Below, piece after piece: positions 32,789-40,467 of a stretch of DNA of 64,000 nt. A model generated the notes under the pieces. That model saw nothing but the letters and a program-made list of their open reading frames with translations. It ran no database searches and was not told the origin of the DNA. The stretch's first letter is position 1, and the number at the start of each line of letters is the position of its first letter. Position numbers and translations under genes: made by a program. The DNA comes from Alphaproteobacteria bacterium (GTDB lineage: Bacteria; Myxococcota_A; UBA796; GCA-2862545). Location of the stretch: the NCBI GenBank assembly GCA_020632885.1, contig JACKEQ010000004.1, positions 248,001-312,000 of the forward strand, given 5' to 3'.

Positions 32789-33825
32789 CGCGCCACGACC
32801 TCCTCCATGGCCTTCGACCCGTGGTAGACGCCCTTCACCACGCCGTCCGCGCCGACCTCCACCGTGACGGGCGTGCTGATGATGCGCAGCTCGCGCCAGA
32901 GGGCGTCCGCCTCTTCGCCGCAGACGGGCTCTGCGGGCTCCAGACCGTGCTTCGACCGCCAGGTGCGGGCCTCTTCGGCGCTGCCGTGGAAGACGTCCAC
33001 CGCGTCCACGTCGAGGGTGGCCAGCATCCGGTCCACATCCGCGCACGCCCCGCACGCCGCCGACGTGAACACCACGAAGCCGCCGCGTGACGCCAGACGG
33101 TCGCGGAACAACAGCTCCGGGAGCGGCTCGCCCGGGACGACCGTGGTGTAGCCGGGACCCTCGGCGGGCCCGGCGTCCTCGAAGGTCAGGGCGTCCTTCG
33201 CGCTGCTCACCTCGTAGAGGCGACCGTCGACGGCGACCTGCTTCCACGTCGGGAGCCGGAGGACCTCGGGGGCCAGGCCCTGGCGCAGGATCTTCCCGTC
33301 TCCGTCGAGGTCCACGGCGTACTCGGTCTCGCCGAAGCGCCCGCCGCGCACGGACCACTCCACGCGCACCTCGCGGTCGCCGAGCTGCACGTTGCCGGTA
33401 TGCACGGTGGTGTCTGCGATGACCACGTTCGCGCCGTCGCTGTCGAGGAGCAGGATCTCGAAGGACTGGTCGCCCACCGTCCAGGGGTCCGACTGCCGGA
33501 CCTGGCCGTCACCGGTGAGCGCGTGTCGCTCGTCTTTGGCGATCTTCCCGTTGCCGTCGGCGTCCAGGCCCACCACGGGGCCCTCCTTGCCGTTCAGGAG
33601 CACCCAGCTCAGCGTGCCCGTTCCGGGCAGCACGCCGGAGAGGCCGTACCCCACGACGTCGCCCTTCACGGGCTTGCCGAAGCCGGGCCCGTGGGCGGTG
33701 GGGTCGGCGGCGACGGCCTCCCGGTAGGTCTCGAACGCGACGGCGGGCTTCATCTCGCCCTGGATCTCGATGCCGGCGACCTTCACGGCGATGGGGGTGG
33801 CGAGGGCGGCGGTGACGAACAGCAT
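32770..33825 (-). CDS. Secreted thioredoxin-fold protein with EF-hand-like loops
   Basis: A 351-residue protein with a short signal-like start (MLFVTAALATPIAVKVAG). Two Ca-binding-like loops are visible: DADGNGKIAKDE near residue 90 and DLDGDGKILRQG near residue 175. The C-terminal 110 residues form a thioredoxin-like domain with the redox pair in FTSAACGACADVDRM (Cys-Gly-Ala-Cys) and STPVTVEVGADGVVKG, the cis-Pro region that completes the fold. It probably acts in the periplasm on disulfides, in line with the extracytoplasmic Ca-binding pattern. Its gene overlaps the end of the convergent 160-residue gene. Confidence 0.78.
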   Translation of the reverse strand: MLFVTAALATPIAVKVAGIEIQGEMKPAVAFETYREAVAADPTAHGPGFGKPVKGDVVGYGLSGVLPGTGTLSWVLLNGKEGPVVGLDADGNGKIAKDERHALTGDGQVRQSDPWTVGDQSFEILLLDSDGANVVIADTTVHTGNVQLGDREVRVEWSVRGGRFGETEYAVDLDGDGKILRQGLAPEVLRLPTWKQVAVDGRLYEVSSAKDALTFEDAGPAEGPGYTTVVPGEPLPELLFRDRLASRGGFVVFTSAACGACADVDRMLATLDVDAVDVFHGSAEEARTWRSKHGLEPAEPVCGEEADALWRELRIISTPVTVEVGADGVVKGVYHGSKAMEEVVARYSASE

Positions 33826-33966
33826 GGGACCTCCTGACTCTCAGATACCCCGGCGCTCACGCCGCCGGAGGCTGCAGCGCCCACCCTCTGCCCGGGGGAG
33901 GACGCGCGCAGGCGATCTCGCATCCACGCTGGTAGCGGCACGCCGCGACTTCGTGGTGGACTTTCG

Positions 33967-33982
33967 AGATCGTATACGATCT
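33967..33982. promoter_or_regulatory. 16-bp perfect palindrome, candidate operator
   Basis: AGATCGTATACGATCT is a perfect 16-bp palindrome in the 225-bp gap between the divergent thioredoxin-fold gene and the gene at 34051. TATACG inside it could also be a -10 box reading rightward. The surrounding sequence is markedly richer in A/T than neighbouring genes. The rest of the gap (33826-34050) shows no gene. Confidence 0.45.
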
Positions 33983-34050
33983 GCATACGGATTCATCCAG
34001 CAGAAGCCCTCCGCATGATGTACCTTCCATGCAACCCACCAGAGGCACCC

Positions 34051-34662
34051 ATGATCTTCCTGTTGCTCCCCGAGGTCTCGGCCTCGCCCCCCCCGTCGAT
34101 AGACGCGGCTGAGATCCCGTCGGGGTTCGAGTCGTGCGGGGTCTCACCACAGGACGCGATCGCCTGGCTGGAGCCTGGCGTGCTCCTGGTGAAGGGCAAT
34201 CCTGGCGAGTCCTACGCGCTGCACGGGTACGTGCGGCTGGGCGAGCTGTCGTACCGCTGGAGCGAGCCGCGGGTCCAGCTCCCGGAGGGCGGGGAGGTCG
34301 TTGTGCCCCTCCGCATCCCCGAGGAGGCGTTCCTCCACGAGGCCGCTTTCGACTACGTCACGGACCTGTTGGTCCAGGTGGACCTCGGGAAGCGGCGACA
34401 GTCGGCCACACTCGCCCACCTCGTCTGGTCGCATCCGGCGGTCCCGCCGATGGTCATCGGCCAGGACGAGCTCGCCACCGTCGCCCCGAACGGGGTGATC
34501 CGCGACGAGGTCCGGCGCGACCTGCCGCCCGGGGTGCGCCAGATGCCCGACGTCGGCAGGGTGCGCACGCTGCCCCTGCGCGGTTCGGACCGCAACCCGA
34601 CGGACGCGCGGGTGGTACCCGAGCGCGGTGCAGGCCTCGAAGACACGGGGGACGCGCAATGA
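34051..34662 (+). CDS. Protein of unknown function, first gene before the metallopeptidase
   Basis: A 203-residue protein. ATG 34051 has GAGGCACCC upstream; an in-frame ATG at 34015 adds 12 residues. It begins MIFLLLPEVSAS, which may be a short signal, then a compact domain with beta strands (LLVKGNPGESYALHGYVRLG, VVVPLRIPEEAFLHEAAFDY). The last 60 residues look unstructured and Arg/Asp-rich. Its stop overlaps ATG 34659, the start of a short frame that I read as the broken leader of the metallopeptidase gene. I do not recognise a family. Confidence 0.6.
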   Translation: MIFLLLPEVSASPPPSIDAAEIPSGFESCGVSPQDAIAWLEPGVLLVKGNPGESYALHGYVRLGELSYRWSEPRVQLPEGGEVVVPLRIPEEAFLHEAAFDYVTDLLVQVDLGKRRQSATLAHLVWSHPAVPPMVIGQDELATVAPNGVIRDEVRRDLPPGVRQMPDVGRVRTLPLRGSDRNPTDARVVPERGAGLEDTGDAQ

Positions 34663-34775
34663 CCCCCCTCCTGCTCATGGCTGCGCACGCCGCCACGGTC
34701 TCGCGGAATCTGATCACTCCGGCCGCCGAAGGCGGCCTGCGCGGCCCGCTTTGCGCGGGCCTTGCCTCCTCTTGA
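34659..34775 (+). pseudogene. Interrupted signal-peptide frame before the metallopeptidase
   Basis: ATG 34659 overlaps the upstream stop (ATGA) and opens MTPLLLMAAHAATVSRNL, a typical start of a secreted protein, but the frame stops at 34775. The metallopeptidase continues from 34762 in another frame. Two hairpins fill the interval. The simplest reading is that an insertion or frameshift cut the signal peptide from the enzyme. Confidence 0.45.
34721..34761. repeat. Two adjacent hairpins inside the leader region
   Basis: GGCCGCC-GAA-GGCGGCC (34721-34737) and GGCCCGC-TTTGC-GCGGGCC (34743-34761) are two perfect seven-bp stems, followed by a T-rich stretch TTGCCTCCTCTT. They resemble either tandem terminators or a short palindromic repeat. 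They lie exactly where the reading frame of the secreted metallopeptidase is broken. Confidence 0.6.
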
Positions 34776-36222
34776 CGCTCACCACGCCCTGGCTCGAAGT
34801 GTACTCGTTTCCCCGGCATTCGCGGGCCAGGACGTGTTGACCGCCAAACGGAACGTGGAGATCTGCATCGACTACGACACCGAGTACGACGACAACGGCA
34901 ACGAGGACTTCTGGGCCGACAACAGCGTGGACCGCTGGGCGCGGGGCGTCTACGTCGAGGTGCTGGACGAGGTGTCCACCCAGCCGATGTACCTCTCCGA
35001 CACCGACGGGTGCGCCAGGGTGGACGTGGAGGTGGACCCCAGCGGCGAGAAGTTCGAGGTGCTGGTGTACTCGATCGCCTCCGTGAAGGGCGTGGACTAC
35101 GAGGTCCACGAGCACTCGGGCAATGCCGCCTGGAGCAACCAGCCCATCTCCGTCGAGGCGTTCACCGCGTCCGCGACGGAGGGCGTGATCGAGCGCACCA
35201 CCTCTCCGGCGCTGGCCTGGCAGGTGATGGCGGCCGCTTCCTGGATGTGGCAGCGCAACCGGTTCGCGATTTGGAACGGCCCGAACCGGGACTGCTGTCT
35301 GGAGGGGACCGGTGGAGCGGGGCCAGATGGGACCTGCACGGACCCCACCAAGCAGTACGGGCCCTCCACCGAGAGCACGATCCACTACTTCGTCAAGAAC
35401 ACGACTGGACTCGCATGTGGCGGCGGCAACAACCAACCTGGTGGCCACATCAATTCCGTGGAGTTCTCCAACCCATGCCGACAGAAGTGGCTCTACTCCC
35501 ACGAGAGTGGTCATCTGGTGGTCGGCATGCGGATGGATGGACTCGAGCAGTACAACGGCGCGGCACCGACCGACAATTGTTCTGGTGGATACTGGTCAAG
35601 TGGGCAATTGATCGACCCTGGTCCACCGGCTGTCAGCAGGGCCATGATGTCGAAGGAGTACACGGCGCTGGCGGTTCGGGAAGGGTGGGCGGAGTTCTAC
35701 GCGACCTGGGCGTGGAACGCGAAGAACGGCGCCGACTGTAGCTTCCTGGCCCGAGGTACTTTCACGGACATCGATCTGGACGGGACCTGGGACAACGACT
35801 TCGGCCCAAGTGACCCATACTACGACTTCGAGCTCGACTGCGCCGGCTCGCCGTGGATGTACACGGACCCCAACACCTGTACCGACGGATTCGACTGGGT
35901 GGATGACCTCGAGGTCTACAACGACGCGGCGGGATGTGTCCGCGCACCCGTACAAGGCGGGTACGATCTGGAGAGCAACCGCTCGTCCGTCTGGGATGTG
36001 ACGAGAATGTTCTGGCACCTCTACTGGGTAGACGGGCTCACCCCCGTCGCGCTGTCGGATCTCTACGTGGATACATGCCCCCGTGCCTGGGCACAGTACG
36101 ACACCTGGACGTCACAGGGTGTCGCAACACGTCCACTGAACCGTCTCTATACCTCGTCGGCATACCACGCCGCCACCCAGAGTGACGTGGACGACGCCAT
36201 CAGCAACCACGTGGAGCACTGA
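34762..36222 (+). CDS. Secreted HExxH metallopeptidase-like protein, start uncertain
   Basis: Counted from TTG 34762 the protein has 486 residues; the natural start may be ATG 34659 if the frame break is an assembly or mutation effect. PAFAGQD near residue 20 could be a signal-peptidase site. The mature protein has a strand-rich N-terminus (NVEICIDYDTEYDDNGNEDF), then the zinc motif WLYSHESGHLVVGMRMDG and, further on, EYTALAVREGWAEFYATWAW, whose Glu residues suit a third ligand. Many cysteines, Trp and Asp residues and FTDIDLDGTWDND loops fit an exported Ca-rich protein. Part of this gene is poorer in GC than its surroundings. The FG-GAP lipoprotein follows after five bases. Confidence 0.72.
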   Translation: MPPLDAHHALARSVLVSPAFAGQDVLTAKRNVEICIDYDTEYDDNGNEDFWADNSVDRWARGVYVEVLDEVSTQPMYLSDTDGCARVDVEVDPSGEKFEVLVYSIASVKGVDYEVHEHSGNAAWSNQPISVEAFTASATEGVIERTTSPALAWQVMAAASWMWQRNRFAIWNGPNRDCCLEGTGGAGPDGTCTDPTKQYGPSTESTIHYFVKNTTGLACGGGNNQPGGHINSVEFSNPCRQKWLYSHESGHLVVGMRMDGLEQYNGAAPTDNCSGGYWSSGQLIDPGPPAVSRAMMSKEYTALAVREGWAEFYATWAWNAKNGADCSFLARGTFTDIDLDGTWDNDFGPSDPYYDFELDCAGSPWMYTDPNTCTDGFDWVDDLEVYNDAAGCVRAPVQGGYDLESNRSSVWDVTRMFWHLYWVDGLTPVALSDLYVDTCPRAWAQYDTWTSQGVATRPLNRLYTSSAYHAATQSDVDDAISNHVEH

Positions 36223-36227
36223 CTACC

Positions 36228-37565
36228 ATGCGACATGCGATCGCCCTGCTCTTCGTCGGATGCGGTACCAGCGTGGTCCCGGTGACGCCGCCGGCTCCGA
36301 CGCAGCCCGTTCCCACCCCGCCGGTTCCCACGCCAGTGCCCGTTCCTGTGCCCACACCACAGGTCTGTGAGCCCGCGACCCTCGACTGCCCCGACCTGAA
36401 GCACTGCTTCGGCTCGGCGCACATCAGGGGGACGCCGAACGACTCGCTCAACACAGGGACGTCCCTGGGGCGCTTGCCGGACGGATCCCTGCTGGTCGGT
36501 GCACCCACCGACGGCTTCTACGCCTTCGAGGTCTATCCGTTCTACGCCCGCATCTACCTCGTCCAGGTCGATGCAGACGCATTCGGGTCCGAGACCCTGC
36601 TCACCCAGGCGCCCGTCGTCGCACAGTCCATGTTCTGGGACGCACCCGACCAGTACCCACCGCACCCGTCACGGCTGGGGCGCGGGATGCTCCTTCCCGG
36701 CGACCTCGACGGTGACGGCGAAGCCGACCTCATCCTGCTCGACGACACCGACACCGGCGACGCGTGGGGCAACACAGTCTTCGTGCCCGGCCCCTTCGAG
36801 CAACCCTCGTCGCCGAACGACGCGAGGCAGATCGGCAGCCCCGGCGTGCTCACCTGGATCGTGCCCGGCGTCACAGACGGCACACCCTGCGGCGACATCG
36901 ACCAGGACGGCGACATCGACCTCTGCCTCGATGCCGGCGTCATGTTCTCGCCCCTCGACGCCGCCAGCACCGTCGGGGCCTCCTGGGGACCCGGACGGCA
37001 CCTCGTTCCACTCCCCGACCCGCTCGCCGATGGCGGCGTCCTGCTCTACGACGCAGCGACCGGCCATGTAGGTCGGGTGACCCACGTCGACGCCGATGGG
37101 CCCGACGAGCCCGTCATCACTGCCCCCATCGCGGGCACACCGGCCGTCTGGGCCGTGCACGAGGACGCCGGGACCACCACCGTGCTCTATGCAGCCGACG
37201 TCGCTTCTGTGCCCACCCTCGGGCTCGTGCGCCTCGGGGACACTGCGCCGCTCTTCACCGCCCCGCTGCCCGAGATGCCCACCGCCCTCGCCCTCGTCGA
37301 CGTGGACGGCGACGACGTCCCGGACCCCGTCATCGGCGCTCCCGGCAGCGTCACCCTCCGATCCGGCGCCGATCTCCGCTGCACCACCGGCACCCTGAGC
37401 ATTCCATGGGAATACTCGCCAGCCTACCCGACCGTCACGGGGCTCTGGGTGGGTGATGTGGACGGCGGTGGACCCGAGCTCATCGTCGGCAACCCCCGCG
37501 AGAACCGCAGCTCCAACACCGACCACGGCGCCGTCTACGTGCTCCACCTGCCGCTGGTGCCCTGA
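36228..37565 (+). CDS. FG-GAP/VCBS-type repeat lipoprotein
   Basis: A 445-residue lipoprotein. The signal MRHAIALLFVGC has a lipobox FVGC and is followed by a Pro/Val/Thr stalk (residues 18-45). The remainder is a beta-propeller-like array with FG-GAP features: LLPGDLDGDGEADLILLDD, GDIDQDGDIDLCLD, LVDVDGDDVPDPVIGAPG and GDVDGGGPELIVGNP, each with Ca-binding Asp loops, as in integrin-like extracellular proteins. It is probably surface exposed and may bind a ligand or another cell. Bases 37061-37565 (the 3' 505 bp) recur downstream at 39646-40150, and shorter pieces of it occur at 37780 and 40364. Confidence 0.82.
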   Translation: MRHAIALLFVGCGTSVVPVTPPAPTQPVPTPPVPTPVPVPVPTPQVCEPATLDCPDLKHCFGSAHIRGTPNDSLNTGTSLGRLPDGSLLVGAPTDGFYAFEVYPFYARIYLVQVDADAFGSETLLTQAPVVAQSMFWDAPDQYPPHPSRLGRGMLLPGDLDGDGEADLILLDDTDTGDAWGNTVFVPGPFEQPSSPNDARQIGSPGVLTWIVPGVTDGTPCGDIDQDGDIDLCLDAGVMFSPLDAASTVGASWGPGRHLVPLPDPLADGGVLLYDAATGHVGRVTHVDADGPDEPVITAPIAGTPAVWAVHEDAGTTTVLYAADVASVPTLGLVRLGDTAPLFTAPLPEMPTALALVDVDGDDVPDPVIGAPGSVTLRSGADLRCTTGTLSIPWEYSPAYPTVTGLWVGDVDGGGPELIVGNPRENRSSNTDHGAVYVLHLPLVP

Positions 37566-37613
37566 CCGCGACCGGGCCGCGCCTACTCCTCTCTCACCTT
37601 CTTCATCCTCCGA

Positions 37614-37748
37614 GGTGCTCCGATGCTTCGCGTTGAAGAGTGCCGTGCTGCCACCCTGCACGACGGTTCCGATAGCGGTCCTGCTGACGCGTCGAGGGAC
37701 CCAGGACGACGGCCTGTCCCGTCTCTCAACGCGAAGCATCGGAGCACC
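37614..37748. mobile_element. 135-bp element with 23-bp terminal inverted repeats, copy 1
   Basis: The ends GGTGCTCCGATGCTTCGCGTTGA (37614-37636, given in full length 23 but here only its start GGTGCTCCGATGCTTCGCG is quoted) and its exact reverse complement (37726-37748) enclose 89 bp with no reading frame of note. It lies 48 bp downstream of the FG-GAP gene stop. A second copy is at 40197-40341. The shape fits a miniature inverted-repeat element or a REPIN-like sequence. Confidence 0.7.
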
Positions 37749-37779
37749 GCGGAGCACCGCCTCGATGAGGAAGGAGGCG

Positions 37780-37846
37780 AGCTCCAACACCGACCACGGT
37801 GCCGTCTACGTGCTCCACCTGCCGCTGGTGCCGTGACCCGATCGGG
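37780..37846 (+). pseudogene. Fragment of the FG-GAP gene 3' end
   Basis: These 67 bp repeat the last ~60 bp of the FG-GAP lipoprotein gene and the bases after its stop, with few differences (AGCTCCAACACCGACCACGG and the sequence encoding VYVLHLPLVP). No start codon or upstream part of the gene is present, so it is a remnant. It sits right after copy 1 of the inverted-repeat element. Confidence 0.75.
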
Positions 37847-37849
37847 CGG

Positions 37850-39139
37850 TCACTCCCGCGACTCCACCCACCACGACACCACGAGCCTCCACTCCGCGGC
37901 CGCCTCGAGCAGCCCGAGAGCCTCGGGCGACAACCGGTCCCGCAGGGTGTGCACGATGTGGTGGATGCCCTCGAAGGCCACGTCCTGAAGCGGGCTGCCC
38001 GACTCGCGGGCGAAGCTGCTCTGGCGCTGCACCCAGGCCGCCGGCACCGGGCCGCGCCCCGGGATCAGCACACCCCGGCGGGCATCCAGGATGCGCTCCG
38101 ACCCCTCGGGGAGCTCGAAGACGGCCGTGCGGTAGCGGGCCCACACACCGAATACCCGCGCCGAAACCGCGGCGTCCGCCTCCCCGAGGAGGCTCGCACC
38201 GCCATTCATCACGACCGGGCCGGAGCCTCCGTCCTCCGTACACGCCCGGTCCAGCACCTCGCGCACGGTCCACTCGAGCACCCAGGACCGGTCGCCCTCA
38301 CCCTCGAGCACGTCGTCCGCGAGGGCCATGAGGGTGGCCGCACGAGAAGGACCGCCACGGTCGGAGGGGGCGAGCACGGGGTCCAGGCCGAGGGCCACCC
38401 GCACCACCGGTCGGTCCATGGCCCGGACCTCCGCGATGGACGCCGCCCAGCGGAGGATGTCGTCGCGGGTGCCGCCGAGCCCGGCGCGGAGGGTGGTCGG
38501 GGTCGCCACACGCGCCAGACCACGGGCCAGCCGGGCGTCCGGGAAGCCCACACGGCGCGTGCGCACCGCGGTGATCATGGCGGCGACGTCGGTGACGCGC
38601 TCCCAGGGCGGTTCCTCGAGCACCGGCCCCGCGGGAGCGGCGTCGTGGCCCGCCAGCCAGGCCTCCGCCTCCTCGGAGAGCGCGCCCTTCGCCCCCGCCG
38701 CGAGGGCCGCGCGCAGCTGGTCGCCGAGGACCTCGCGGGGCCAGGGCTGGCTGGGCGCGAGCTCGACGAACCGCGCCCCATCGGCCTTCAGGAGCAGCGC
38801 CACCACCTCGTCGAGCACCCGTCGGGGCACGGCGTCCACGGAGAGGACACCGCGGCGGGCGAGCAGGTAGGCGATCCCTCCGGCCAGGGGCTCGGGGAGG
38901 CCGTCGCAGAGGGCCGGTGTCGGGGCGTCCTCACAGCCGTCGACGATGGCCTCGAAGGGCTCGCGGTAGCCCCCCGGGCACGAGCGCGTGGGCTGGTGCA
39001 GCCACACGCGCTGCGCGTTCGGCGCGAGGCGCTCGAGCCAGTCACGGACGTCGGCCACAGTGTGGGGCTCGGCGGCCAGGGCCTCCCACGCACGGTGCGG
39101 CTCCTCGCGCCCCGTCCTCAGATCGTCCCAGGCTCCCAT
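37850..39139 (-). CDS. Protein of unknown function inside the repeat region
   Basis: A 429-residue protein on the opposite strand, not recognised. It begins MGAWDDLRTGREEPHRAWEA and is mostly helical with many Arg, Leu and Ala residues, several Trp, and no signal or membrane segment. Segments such as PLAGGIAYLLARRGVLSVDA and VPRRVLDEVVALLLKADGA suggest helical repeats. Its C-terminus nearly touches the FG-GAP fragment at 37846, and its start lies 39 bp from the truncated gene upstream. The position between repeat copies suggests it moved here with them, but its composition is as GC-rich as the rest. Confidence 0.68.
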   Translation of the reverse strand: MGAWDDLRTGREEPHRAWEALAAEPHTVADVRDWLERLAPNAQRVWLHQPTRSCPGGYREPFEAIVDGCEDAPTPALCDGLPEPLAGGIAYLLARRGVLSVDAVPRRVLDEVVALLLKADGARFVELAPSQPWPREVLGDQLRAALAAGAKGALSEEAEAWLAGHDAAPAGPVLEEPPWERVTDVAAMITAVRTRRVGFPDARLARGLARVATPTTLRAGLGGTRDDILRWAASIAEVRAMDRPVVRVALGLDPVLAPSDRGGPSRAATLMALADDVLEGEGDRSWVLEWTVREVLDRACTEDGGSGPVVMNGGASLLGEADAAVSARVFGVWARYRTAVFELPEGSERILDARRGVLIPGRGPVPAAWVQRQSSFARESGSPLQDVAFEGIHHIVHTLRDRLSPEALGLLEAAAEWRLVVSWWVESRE

Positions 39140-39178
39140 GGCTCCCTCCGGGAGGAGGGTACCGCATGCATGTGGACG

Positions 39179-39645
39179 TCAGAGCAAGCCGAGCCGAGAC
39201 CTCACCTGACGCTCTGCAGCGTCGGCGGACAGGCCCCGAACGAGCTCGAGCTCACCGCTCAGCTGCGTCACAGCCGCGTCGTGGGTCCGCCACTCCCCGC
39301 GAGACAGCGGCCGAGCCGCGTGGAGTGCAGCGAACGACCGCAACGCGCGCGCGGTGTCCATCGGGTCGCCCGACTTCAACAGGTCACCGGCGGCTCGGAC
39401 CTGCTGCAGGCGATCGCCGTCCGGGAGCGTGATCGGCCGGGCCAGGCTGTCCATGACGGCCTTCAGCGCGTCCTCGGGCATCGGCTCCCGGACGGAGTCG
39501 GGCGAGCGAACCCACAGCGTCGTGGCCAGGTCCGTACCGCAGACGAACCGGTGCGCGAGATGCGCCTTGTACACCATCCGCCCTGCATCGCGTGGAACGG
39601 TCGACGGGCCGTCGTAGGTACACGGCCGCCACACCGACCCGGCCC
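39179..39645 (-). pseudogene. Truncated gene joined to an FG-GAP gene copy
   Basis: ATG 39577 would give 132 residues (HLAHRFVCGTDLATTLWVRS ... LSADAAERQVRSRLGLL). The frame remains protein-like upstream to about 39645 (VWRPCTYDGPSTVPRDAG), then enters DNA that is the reverse strand of an FG-GAP gene copy. I therefore read it as a gene whose 5' end was replaced at a duplication breakpoint. The remaining part is helical with a TPR-like feel, no signal. Function unknown. Confidence 0.55.
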
Positions 39646-40150
39646 CGGCCATGTGGGTCGGGTGGCCCACGTCGACGCCGATGGTCCCGAGGAGCCCGTC
39701 ATCACGGCTCCCATCGCGGGCACACCGGCCGTCTGGGCCGTGCACGAGGACGCCGGGACCACCACCGTGCTCTATGCAGCCGACGTCGCTTCAGTGCCCA
39801 CACTCGGGCTCGTGCGCCTCGGGGACACGGCGCCGCTCTTCAGCACCCCGTTGCCCGAGATGCCCACCGCCCTCGCACTCGTCGACGTGGACGGCGACGA
39901 CATTCCGGACCCCGTCATCGGCGCTCCCGGCAGCGTCACCCTCCGATCCGGCGCCGATCTCCGCTGCACCACCGGCACCCTGAGCATTCCATGGGAATAC
40001 TCGCCAGCCTACCCGACCGTCACGGGGCTCTGGGTGGGTGACGTGGACGGCGGCGGACCCGAGCTCATCGTCGGAAACCCCCGCGAGAACCGCGGCTCCA
40101 ACACCGACCACGGCGCCGTCTACGTGCTCCACCTGCCGCTGGTGCCCTGA
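39646..40150 (+). pseudogene. 505-bp copy of the 3' part of the FG-GAP lipoprotein gene
   Basis: This segment aligns without gaps to 37061-37565, from the codon region of GHVGRVTHVDADGPDEP to the stop, with roughly 20 scattered substitutions by eye, about 96% identity. Many changes are silent, and the reading frame is intact to the same stop. It lacks the signal peptide and the first 280 residues and has no evident start. It could serve as a donor for recombination with the complete gene, or be simple debris. Confidence 0.85.
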
Positions 40151-40196
40151 CCCCGATCGGGTCGCAGCGATTCCTCTCACCCTCTTCATCCTCCGC

Positions 40197-40341
40197 GGTG
40201 CTCCGATGTGCTCCGATGCTTCGCGTTGAAAAATACCGAGCTGCCACCTGGCAGAAAGTCTCCGATCGCGGTCCTGGTGACGCGTCGGAGGACCCAGGAC
40301 GACGGCCTGTCCCGTCTCTCAACGCGAAGCATCGGAGCACC
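40197..40341. mobile_element. Inverted-repeat element, copy 2
   Basis: The same element as at 37614, here with a ten-base tandem duplication at the left end (GTGCTCCGAT twice). The left repeat is 40208-40229 (first base changed) and the right repeat 40319-40341. The interior is similar to copy 1 (GCGGTCCTGGTGACGCGTCG, GACCCAGGACGACGGCCTGT). Like copy 1 it follows the end of an FG-GAP gene copy by about 47 bp. Confidence 0.7.
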
Positions 40342-40363
40342 GCGGAGGATTGAGCGAGGAGGC

Positions 40364-40420
40364 GAGATGCCCACCGCCCTCGTGGACGTGGACAGCGGCG
40401 GTGCCCTCACCCGGATCGGA
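40364..40420 (+). pseudogene. Shuffled FG-GAP gene fragments
   Basis: GAGATGCCCACCGCCCTCG is identical to an internal piece of the FG-GAP gene (37276 onward), followed, after a nine-base deletion, by GACGTGGAC and then by GGTGCCCTCACCCGGATCGGA, similar to the end of that gene. Two separate pieces have been joined. The remainder to 40467 shows no gene. Confidence 0.6.
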
Positions 40421-40467
40421 CCTGACACCCTGAAGCATCGGCGGACAGGGCTCCGACGCACATACGG

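Noticed and set aside
37614..37748. The inverted-repeat elements as integron attC sites.
   Set aside because: The GTTGA/TCAAC motifs are on the inner side of the repeats, not at the outer ends as in attC, and no integrase gene is visible.
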